Assembly: GCA_019313105.1 (NCBI GenBank)
Contig: JAFDBW010000141.1
Location: 1 to 5,924 of the forward strand
DNA length: 5,924 nt
Source of the DNA: Deltaproteobacteria bacterium
Lineage (GTDB): Bacteria > Desulfobacterota > Desulfuromonadia > Desulfuromonadales > BM103
Direction of reading: 5' to 3'
Each line of letters starts with the position of its first letter. Position 1 is the first letter of the stretch. Under the pieces are notes generated by a model. That model had not been told where the DNA came from. It saw only the letters and a program-made list of their open reading frames with translations, and searched no databases. Both the position numbers and the translations under genes were made by a program. Shown one piece after another: positions 1 to 5,126 of the stretch.

Positions 1-20
1 CAGGTCATCCAATAACCCAG

Positions 21-48
21 GGATGCGGCACGCGGGACGTGTGACGCG
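21..48. repeat. Diverged 7-bp-periodic GC-rich tract upstream of the epimerase
   Basis: Four consecutive 7-base units starting at 21, 28, 35 and 42 fit the loose pattern NNAYGYG (GGATGCG, GCACGCG, GGACGTG, TGACGCG). The period matches the clearer heptad arrays at 1309-1336 and 2844-2878, but the unit sequence has drifted, so membership of the same family is inference. It lies about 75 bases before the epimerase start in DNA with no convincing gene. A short reading frame open from base 2 to a stop near base 100 covers it, so the tail of an upstream gene cannot be excluded. Confidence 0.35.
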
Positions 49-114
49 AAAGTCAAAAGCGTTGGACAATGTAACCATAGATAAACTCGGATGGACATGA
101 TGCGAATCAACCTG

Positions 115-120
115 TGAGGT
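115..120 (+). promoter_or_regulatory. Ribosome-binding site of the epimerase (short spacing)
   Basis: TGAGGT at 115-120 is the only good Shine-Dalgarno match before the epimerase. It leaves just three bases before the ATG at 124, which is tighter than usual, and 21 bases before the next in-frame ATG at 142, which is too far. It therefore supports the start at 124, though not perfectly. Confidence 0.55.
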
Positions 121-123
121 TTT

Positions 124-1188
124 ATGATATCAACGAATGAAATGAATCGCGTTCCGCGTTCCACCTCCTGCATCCCGGATTCTAAAAGAACCCTGGTAAC
201 CGGTGCGGCAGGTTTTATCGGCTCCCATCTCTGCAAGCGGTTACTGGAGCGTGGAGATCGGGTGACGGGCATCGATAACCTGAACGATTACTATGATGTG
301 TCACTTAAGGAAAGCAGGCTCAAGATACTGGAAAAATTAGATAACTTTTCATTTATAAAATCTGATATCGCTGATCGGTCTGGTATCGAAAAACTCTTTG
401 TTGAACATCAGTTTGATGTCGTGGTCAATCTTGCCGCCCAGGCTGGTGTCCGTTACTCCCTGACCAATCCGCATGCCTATATCGATGCCAATATCGTCGG
501 TTTTATGAACATCCTTGAAGGTTGCCGGCAACAGCAGGTCGGCCACCTCGTCTACGCTTCTTCGTCGTCGGTCTATGGTGCAAACACCAGGATGCCTTTT
601 TCCGTGCATGACAACATCGACCACCCTGTTTCCCTCTATGCTGCGAGTAAAAAAGCCAACGAGTTGATGGCGCATACCTATGCCCACCTCTATGGCCTGC
701 CCTGTACCGGCCTGCGTTTTTTTACAGTCTATGGGCCGTGGGGACGACCAGACATGGCCTTGTTCCTCTTTACCAGGGCAATTCTGGCAGGTGAGCCGAT
801 CAATGTTTTCAATCATGGTCGCATGCGTCGTGATTTTACTTACATCGATGATATTGTTGAAGGTGTTGTGCGGGCCGCGGACCGACCGGCACCACCCAAC
901 CCTGACTGGTCGGGTGATCAGCCAGACCCCGGAACCAGCGCCGCCCCTTATCGTGTCTACAACATCGGCAACAACAACCCTGTCGAACTGATGTCTCTTA
1001 TCGAGACCCTGGAAAAGGCCCTGGGCAAGGTGGCAGAAAAGAACTTCATGCCGATTCAGCCTGGTGATGTGCCTGCGACCTGGGCCAATGTCGATGCCCT
1101 CAGTGAAGATGTCGGCTTCCGGCCCGAGACACCGATCGAAGTCGGTGTGCAAAAATTTGTTGATTGGTATCTAGAGTATTATTCGTAG
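124..1188 (+). CDS. NAD-dependent epimerase, UDP-glucuronate 4-epimerase group
   Basis: Predicted cytoplasmic extended short-chain dehydrogenase/reductase of 354 residues. Family knowledge: these enzymes use bound NAD+ to invert C4 of UDP-glucuronate, giving UDP-galacturonate for capsule or lipopolysaccharide. Seen in the sequence: the nucleotide-binding GxxGxxG motif at G27-G33, an acidic residue D51 ending the second strand as expected for NAD rather than NADP, a serine run S146-S149 before VYG, and the catalytic YxxxK at Y172 and K176. The stretch around 196-215 (RFFTVYGPWGRPDMAL) and the DWSGD region near 260 are typical of this group. The protein carries about 18 residues before the Rossmann core that relatives usually lack; the start at 124 is chosen on the ribosome-binding site at 115-120, with ATG 142 as the alternative. 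The minus-strand reading frame at 349-1152 is a shadow. The exact substrate is inferred from family resemblance; a related UDP-sugar epimerase is possible. Confidence 0.9.
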   Translation: MISTNEMNRVPRSTSCIPDSKRTLVTGAAGFIGSHLCKRLLERGDRVTGIDNLNDYYDVSLKESRLKILEKLDNFSFIKSDIADRSGIEKLFVEHQFDVVVNLAAQAGVRYSLTNPHAYIDANIVGFMNILEGCRQQQVGHLVYASSSSVYGANTRMPFSVHDNIDHPVSLYAASKKANELMAHTYAHLYGLPCTGLRFFTVYGPWGRPDMALFLFTRAILAGEPINVFNHGRMRRDFTYIDDIVEGVVRAADRPAPPNPDWSGDQPDPGTSAAPYRVYNIGNNNPVELMSLIETLEKALGKVAEKNFMPIQPGDVPATWANVDALSEDVGFRPETPIEVGVQKFVDWYLEYYS

Positions 1189-1191
1189 TTC

Positions 1192-1214
1192 AGAAGCGCG
1201 AGGTGCGAGGTGAG
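1192..1214 (-). repeat. Heptad repeat, left copy, inverted relative to the other arrays
   Basis: Just after the epimerase stop, GCGAGGT occurs twice in perfect tandem at 1198-1204 and 1205-1211, preceded by AGAAGCG at 1192-1198 and followed by a fading GAG. Read on the minus strand it resembles the CGCNNYT heptads at 1309-1336. The ten bases 1193-1202 are the exact reverse complement of 1328-1337. Its function is unknown. Confidence 0.6.
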
Positions 1215-1215
1215 A

Positions 1216-1230
1216 AAAAGCAGGGCTTTT
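1216..1230 (+). terminator. Weak possible terminator hairpin after the epimerase
   Basis: AAAAGC at 1216-1221 pairs with GCTTTT at 1225-1230 around a 3-base AGG loop. Only two of six pairs are G-C, and the T run is inside the stem instead of following it, so it may not work as an intrinsic terminator. It is listed because it is the only small hairpin close behind the epimerase. Confidence 0.2.
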
Positions 1231-1308
1231 GAAAATATAAATGACAAATGTTTTGATCGTCGTATATCCATAAAATCAGTGTCCTGTCAAGCTTTTAAAT
1301 AGACTTTC

Positions 1309-1336
1309 CGCGCTTCGCAATTCGCGTCTCGCGCTT
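1309..1336 (+). repeat. Heptad repeat array CGCNNYT, four units, abutting the der ribosome-binding site
   Basis: Four contiguous 7-base units fit CGCNNYT without exception: CGCGCTT (1309), CGCAATT (1316), CGCGTCT (1323) and CGCGCTT (1330). The first and last units are identical. The array ends one base before AAGG at 1338-1341, the presumed Shine-Dalgarno of der, so it lies in the der leader if transcription starts upstream. A TAAAAT at 1271-1276 resembles a -10 element, but no partner -35 was found at a suitable distance. The same pattern recurs at 2844-2878. Confidence 0.7.
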
Positions 1337-1346
1337 CAAGGTTTCC

Positions 1347-2657
1347 ATGAGTTCAATCGTTGCCATAGTCGGTCGGCCCAATGTCGGCAAGTCGACGCTT
1401 TTCAACCGTATCCTAGGCCGACGTATGGCAATTGTCGAGGATATCCCGGGAGTTACCCGTGACCGGAATTATGCCGACGTCTCCCGATATGCAAAACGGT
1501 TTACCCTGATCGATACCGGCGGCTTTGAGCCGGCCAGTAATGATCGTCTGCTGGCCCAGATGCGCGAGCAGTCGCAATTGGCGATGGAGGAGGCTGATAT
1601 CATCCTCTTCGTCATGGACGGCCGGGAAGGCCTGAATCCGGCCGATGAAGAAGTTGCCGGCATGCTGCGCCAGGTGGACAAGCCGGTCCTGTTCGTGGTC
1701 AACAAGGTTGACGGCCCCAGCCAGGAGGCAATGCTCGGCGAATTTTACGCTCTCGGAGTTGGTGAACTCTATCCGATTTCTGCCGAGCACCGCCACGGCG
1801 TCGGCTCACTGGTTGACGAGGTCCTGGACCTCCTGCCGGAACAGGGCGAAGACCAGGAAAACCTTACCGAGACGCGCCTGTCGATCATCGGCCGGCCGAA
1901 CGTTGGCAAGTCTTCGTTGGTCAACCGACTGCTTGGTTATGAGCGGGTCGTCGCCAATCCGACAGCCGGGACAACCCGGGACAGTGTCGATACGCCGTTT
2001 ATCTACAATGAGAAACGTTATGTACTGATCGATACCGCCGGCATTCGCCGCAAAGGCAGGGTGTCACAAAAGCTCGAAAAGTATTCAGTGATCCATGCCC
2101 TCAAGGCTTTGGACCGCACCCATGTTGCGTTGGTGGTGATAGACGCCGAAGAAGGGATTACTGATCAGGATCTGACGATAGCCGGTTATGCCCATGAACG
2201 GGGCAGGGCGGTCATCCTGATTGTTAACAAGTGGGATCTGGTCAAAAAAGACAACACGACTATGGGTGAATATGTCAAGGACGTACGTGATGCCTTCAAG
2301 TTCCTCCCAGACAGTCCGATCCATTTTGTGTCGGCACTTACCGGTCAGCGAATCAACAAGATTATGGCCGATGTCGAGATGGTCAGTGACGAGTTCAACC
2401 GCAAGGTGTCAACCGCAGAACTCAACCGCGTCCTTAAGGACGCAGAAATCAATCACCCTCCGCCGATGTTCCGTGGCAGAAGACTCAAGCTTTTCTATGC
2501 CACCCAGACCGCGGTCCGACCGCCGACTTTCATTATTTTCGTCAATAAAGCCGAGGGCATTCACTTTTCCTACGAGCGTTACCTGATGAACTGCCTGCGC
2601 CAGGCCTTCGGTTTTGTCGCCTGCCCGATTCGGTTGAAGTTTTCTGATCGGAAATAA
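1347..2657 (+). CDS. der: Der (EngA), ribosome-assembly GTPase with two G domains
   Basis: Der is an essential GTPase that binds the 50S subunit late in its assembly, acting in the cytoplasm. The 436 residues match the usual family length. The first G domain shows the P-loop GRPNVGKS at 9-16, GVTRD at 35-39, DTGG at 56-59, NKVD at 119-122 and SAE at 145-147. A linker of about 165-176 leads to the second G domain, with P-loop GRPNVGKS at 182-189, a TTRD motif around 209-212, DTAG at 229-232, NKWD at 294-297 and SAL at 329-331. The C-terminal KH-like domain spans roughly 350-436. All nucleotide-binding motifs are intact. The ATG at 1347 follows AAGG at 1338-1341 with five bases between, and the protein begins directly with the first G-domain strand, so the start is well supported. 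The gene is separated from both neighbours by repeat-bearing gaps and ends at a probable terminator, so it may be its own transcription unit or the end of one with the epimerase. Confidence 0.98.
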   Translation: MSSIVAIVGRPNVGKSTLFNRILGRRMAIVEDIPGVTRDRNYADVSRYAKRFTLIDTGGFEPASNDRLLAQMREQSQLAMEEADIILFVMDGREGLNPADEEVAGMLRQVDKPVLFVVNKVDGPSQEAMLGEFYALGVGELYPISAEHRHGVGSLVDEVLDLLPEQGEDQENLTETRLSIIGRPNVGKSSLVNRLLGYERVVANPTAGTTRDSVDTPFIYNEKRYVLIDTAGIRRKGRVSQKLEKYSVIHALKALDRTHVALVVIDAEEGITDQDLTIAGYAHERGRAVILIVNKWDLVKKDNTTMGEYVKDVRDAFKFLPDSPIHFVSALTGQRINKIMADVEMVSDEFNRKVSTAELNRVLKDAEINHPPPMFRGRRLKLFYATQTAVRPPTFIIFVNKAEGIHFSYERYLMNCLRQAFGFVACPIRLKFSDRK

Positions 2658-2674
2658 TTTTCTGGCGGGAAGAG

Positions 2675-2702
2675 GGGGAAGGGCAAAGAATAGCCCTTTT
2701 TC
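2675..2702 (+). terminator. Intrinsic terminator downstream of der
   Basis: AAGGGC at 2679-2684 pairs perfectly with GCCCTT at 2693-2698 around an 8-base A-rich loop, and the right arm runs into five Ts at 2697-2701. The purine run at 2675-2678 can extend the stem with G-T wobble pairs and a G-C pair to C2702. It lies 17 bases after the der stop codon, which fits termination of the der transcript. Confidence 0.65.
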
Positions 2703-2742
2703 TAGCCGTAGATCAAAACCGACAAGAACGATTTAGAGGTCA

Positions 2743-2811
2743 GTTGAAATGTTGAATTTGGGCTATGCACGTTGAAAATAGTGAAACGAGTCAACATCTC
2801 AACAAGTCAAC
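2743..2811. repeat. Inverted element of 8-bp-spaced GTTGA / TCAAC units
   Basis: The left half has GTTGA at 2743 and 2751, exactly 8 bases apart, with a further copy at 2771. The right half has TCAAC at 2791, 2799 and 2807, each exactly 8 bases apart. The 13 bases at 2743-2755 pair with 2791-2803 at 12 of 13 positions (mismatch A2748/C2798), leaving a 35-base loop. There is no T run after it, so it is not a standard terminator. It could be an RNA hairpin, a protein-binding site or an interspersed repeat; the sequence does not decide. Confidence 0.6.
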
Positions 2812-2843
2812 GGTTTTAATCGACCCAGTTCTCTGGCATACTC

Positions 2844-2885
2844 CGCAACTCGCTTCTCGCAACTCGCGCTTCGCGACTCCCGTTT
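2844..2885 (+). repeat. Heptad repeat array CGCNNYT, five units plus one decayed
   Basis: Five contiguous 7-base units fit CGCNNYT exactly: CGCAACT (2844), CGCTTCT (2851), CGCAACT (2858), CGCGCTT (2865) and CGCGACT (2872). The next seven bases, CCCGTTT, look like a decayed unit. CGCAACT occurs twice, and CGCGCTT is shared with the array at 1309-1336. The array sits just upstream of the candidate promoter of the signalling operon, in the same orientation as the array before der. Confidence 0.7.
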
Positions 2886-2898
2886 CTTCGAAAACACC

Positions 2899-2928
2899 TT
2901 TACTTACCCTCACTTAATGAAGTATAGT
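2899..2928 (+). promoter_or_regulatory. Candidate sigma70 promoter of the chemosensory operon
   Basis: TATAGT at 2923-2928 matches five of six bases of the -10 consensus, and TTTACT at 2899-2904 matches four of six of the -35, with an 18-base spacer. A start around 2935 would leave a leader of about 60 bases before the ATG at 2997. It is the best such pair found in this gap, but it is read by eye only. Confidence 0.4.
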
Positions 2929-2996
2929 AATTTCTGTTTATTTTCCGGTTGTTACGCTCTGTTGTGAAGCAAATTTGTGGAATTTTTCAATAGCTT

Positions 2997-4709
2997 ATGA
3001 GCCTTGTCGGGAACCTTGAAGATCTGGGTCTGGGGGAAATCCTCCAGATAGTCAGCCTGAGCCGAAAATCCGGTGTGCTGCAACTGAACAGTCGTGAGCG
3101 GGACGGCCGTGTAATTTTTCGTGACGGTCAGGTCATCCGGGCGATGGCATCAACCTTCCCGGAGAATCTCGGTGATCTCGTTCTGCGCAGCGGCTTGGCC
3201 GATATGGAAACCCTGAAACAGGCTCTGGTTATTCAACAGGAAAATGATGACGACCGCCGTATCGGTGATATCCTGGTCAGTGAATTCGGTGTTGACCGCG
3301 AAGCGATAGAAGCGGCGGTACGTGAACAATTGGAAAAAATTATTTACAGCTTCTTCGGCTGGGATGAAGGATCTTTTTCTTTTGAGTTGGGGGACTGTCA
3401 GGAACTTGTCGTGACCAACCTGAACCCTCTCCAGTTCATGCTTGATCAGGGTTTGAACCCTCAGTGGCTGGCCATGGAAGGTAGCCGCATTCTAGATGAA
3501 AAACGCCACCGTGGTGAAGATCTTGAGGAACAGGGGGAGTCTCTCGTCGACCTTGAGTCCCTGCTGGCCGAAGTTAATGGCCAGCCTTCATCCCAACCCT
3601 TCTCGGAACCCGACACTGCAGCACAAGCTCCTGCAAGTGCTGACTCCGGCCCAGTCCCGGATTCGCCACGGCGCTTCATCTTGGTTGATGACGACCCGAA
3701 TACTGCTGAACAGATTGCTGCTCTGCTCCAGGAACACAAGGCACAGGTCCATGCCTATACGAATTCCCCGGCATTCATGGCTGCGGTTGATAAAGCTGAT
3801 CCCAGGTCGACGACACTGGTGATCGATCTGATCATGCCGCGTCGGGATGGCAGCGGGGTCCTCGGTGGCCTTGAACTCCTTGGGGATATCCGCTCAAAGT
3901 ACCCTGACTTCCAGATTCTGGTTATGTCAGACCATCCCAACCAGGAAGCGGAACAAAGCGTTCGTGGATTTGGTGTGCCGACCCTGTTCCCCAAACCGAA
4001 AAAAAATGAGGTTTTGGATGATCGTGGTCGGGCAGGACTGAAAACTCTGGTTGACACGATTCTGGCATTTGGTACGGCTGACAAGTTGAACACTGTTGGA
4101 GACGGTCTGTACAATATCGGTGCTGAATTGCTCAAAGAAATGGGCGAGGTCGCCGTTGGCACTTCTTCACAATCCTCTCAGCAGTCCCCCGGTCTGCATC
4201 TTTTGCGTGGTATGCTGCAGGAATTGAACAATCCCTCGCTTGGGGGAGGCATCATTCTCTTGATTCTGCGTTTTGCCAGCGAACTGATGAACCGGGCCGT
4301 TATCCTGTTGGTAAAAGACCAAGAGGTTGTCGGTCTGGGCCAGTTCGGGATCGAACTTGAAGGTGAATCCGCGGATGTAAGGGTGCGCAACACACGCCTG
4401 CCAAAGGCGGAGAAGCATGTTTTTACAGAAGCCCTGGAGACATTTTCTCCATATCACAGGAATCCGGCAGACACGGAGTGGAACAGTTACCTTTTCAATC
4501 AACTGGGCGGAGACCGCCCCTCGGAAGTGTTTGTTGGCCCGCTGATCAGTGAAGGGCGGGTTGTCGCTGTATTGTACGGTGACAACCTGCCTGAACATAA
4601 GCCGATCGGTGATACGGAATCTCTCGAAATATTTTTATCTCAAGCAGGCCTGGCGATGGAAAAAGCTCTGCTGGAGCGTCGTATGATGAGCAACCGTAAT
4701 GCTGTCTGA
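2997..4709 (+). CDS. DUF4388 (PATAN)-receiver-GAF-like signalling protein
   Basis: Predicted soluble 570-residue regulator; no membrane segment or signal peptide is visible. The N-terminal part, about 1-140, is a DUF4388/PATAN domain, recognisable by its opening LVGNL, the EILQIVSLSRKSGVL stretch and the VIFRDGQV strand; this domain is common in two-component proteins and its partner is not firmly known. A Pro/Ala/Ser-rich linker (194-224) leads to a receiver domain, about 226-350, with acidic residues D231-D233, phospho-acceptor D277, conserved serine S311 and lysine K333. Six extra residues (286-291) separate DG from the usual LELL segment. The C-terminal 400-562 resembles a GAF domain, with strands near GPLISEGRVVAVLYGD; this call is weaker. 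There is no DNA-binding domain or kinase. The start is supported by the conserved domain opening; the Shine-Dalgarno is poor. The next gene follows after 33 bases, so it likely works with the CheY and CheA proteins downstream. Confidence 0.85.
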   Translation: MSLVGNLEDLGLGEILQIVSLSRKSGVLQLNSRERDGRVIFRDGQVIRAMASTFPENLGDLVLRSGLADMETLKQALVIQQENDDDRRIGDILVSEFGVDREAIEAAVREQLEKIIYSFFGWDEGSFSFELGDCQELVVTNLNPLQFMLDQGLNPQWLAMEGSRILDEKRHRGEDLEEQGESLVDLESLLAEVNGQPSSQPFSEPDTAAQAPASADSGPVPDSPRRFILVDDDPNTAEQIAALLQEHKAQVHAYTNSPAFMAAVDKADPRSTTLVIDLIMPRRDGSGVLGGLELLGDIRSKYPDFQILVMSDHPNQEAEQSVRGFGVPTLFPKPKKNEVLDDRGRAGLKTLVDTILAFGTADKLNTVGDGLYNIGAELLKEMGEVAVGTSSQSSQQSPGLHLLRGMLQELNNPSLGGGIILLILRFASELMNRAVILLVKDQEVVGLGQFGIELEGESADVRVRNTRLPKAEKHVFTEALETFSPYHRNPADTEWNSYLFNQLGGDRPSEVFVGPLISEGRVVAVLYGDNLPEHKPIGDTESLEIFLSQAGLAMEKALLERRMMSNRNAV

Positions 4710-4742
4710 TCAACATTAAATCAGCTTGGGGGCCTACTAATC

Positions 4743-5111
4743 GTGAGTAAAAAAATTCTGATTGCAGAAGATTCGCTGACCATGCGTTCGCTGATTGTTT
4801 CAACGATTGCGACCATGGGCGACTATGAGACGGTTGAAGCGGCCAACGGTTTTGAAGCCTTGCGAATTCTGCCCCGAGAAAAGGTTGACCTGATCATAAC
4901 CGATATCAACATGCCCGACATCAATGGACTTGAACTGGTCAGCTTCATCAGGAATAGTGATAATTACCGTGAAACCCCCCTCTTCATCATTAGCACCGAG
5001 AGCAGCGATCGCGACCGCGAAAAAGGGATGTCTCTCGGAGCCAATGCATATCTTGTCAAACCTTTCGCTCCCGATCAGTTGCAGACCCTGATCCGTGAGT
5101 ACCTCGGTTGA
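4743..5111 (+). CDS. Single-domain CheY-like response regulator
   Basis: A 122-residue stand-alone receiver with no output domain, expected to be a diffusible phospho-carrier in a chemosensory pathway. Receiver landmarks are all present: acidic pair E9-D10, phospho-acceptor D54 in ITDINMP, switch threonine T85, and K106 followed by P107. The start is GTG at 4743, with a weak purine run GGGGG at 4728-4732 about ten bases upstream; the protein begins directly at the first receiver strand (KKILIAEDS), which supports this start. It lies between the DUF4388 protein and the CheA gene, 33 bases after one and 15 before the other, so the three are almost surely co-transcribed. Family knowledge: such proteins take phosphate from CheA and bind a motor or other target, or act as a phosphate sink. 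Which of these applies cannot be told here. Confidence 0.93.
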   Translation: MSKKILIAEDSLTMRSLIVSTIATMGDYETVEAANGFEALRILPREKVDLIITDINMPDINGLELVSFIRNSDNYRETPLFIISTESSDRDREKGMSLGANAYLVKPFAPDQLQTLIREYLG

Positions 5112-5116
5112 TTTCC

Positions 5117-5121
5117 GGAGG
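5117..5121 (+). promoter_or_regulatory. Strong ribosome-binding site fixing the GTG start of cheA
   Basis: GGAGG at 5117-5121, extended to CCGGAGGT, lies five bases before GTG 5127. It is the strongest Shine-Dalgarno in the window and decides the start of the partial kinase gene, which has no ATG nearby. Confidence 0.8.
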
Positions 5122-5126
5122 TAACC

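Larger units (their letters stand above)
2658..2996. other. 339-bp intergenic region between der and the signalling operon
   Basis: No convincing gene lies here on either strand. In order it holds a probable intrinsic terminator for der (2675-2702), an inverted element of 8-bp-spaced GTTGA and TCAAC units (2743-2811), a 7-bp-periodic CGCNNYT array (2844-2885), a candidate sigma70 promoter (2899-2928), and an untranslated leader of about 60 bases with no recognisable riboswitch. Between these parts the sequence is plain and more AT-rich than the genes. Confidence 0.7.

Noticed and set aside
62..85. Promoter for the epimerase (TTGGAC with GATAAA)
   Set aside because: The spacer would be only 12 bases and neither hexamer is a good match, so it is not supported.
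349..1152. Long minus-strand reading frame of 267 codons opposite the epimerase
   Set aside because: It lies wholly inside a gene with clear family motifs on the plus strand, and its translation shows no recognisable domain, so it is a shadow frame.
1253..1276. Promoter for der (TTGATC with TAAAAT)
   Set aside because: The -10-like hexamer is good, but the spacer is only 12 bases and no better -35 lies at 16-18 bases.
1309..1336. CRISPR array
   Set aside because: The units are contiguous 7-mers with no spacers and no long direct repeat.
1193..1337. A MITE-like mobile element with inverted ends in the epimerase-der gap
   Set aside because: The ends are inverted and 145 bases apart, but no target-site duplication is visible (flanks TTCA and AAGG differ), and the right end is itself a tandem heptad array, so simple repeat origin fits better.
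2834..2849. Possible sigma54 promoter (TGGCAT followed by GC)
   Set aside because: The distance between the GG and GC elements is 8 bases instead of the required 10, and the GC belongs to the heptad array.
3999..4006. Run of eight A bases inside the receiver coding region as a slippage or phase-variation site
   Set aside because: The frame is intact and the run simply encodes part of the KKN stretch after K333; no alternative frame product looks meaningful.
3461..4598. Several minus-strand and out-of-frame reading frames over the DUF4388-receiver gene
   Set aside because: They overlap a conserved plus-strand gene with intact receiver residues, have low-complexity Ser/Arg-rich translations and lack convincing ribosome-binding sites.
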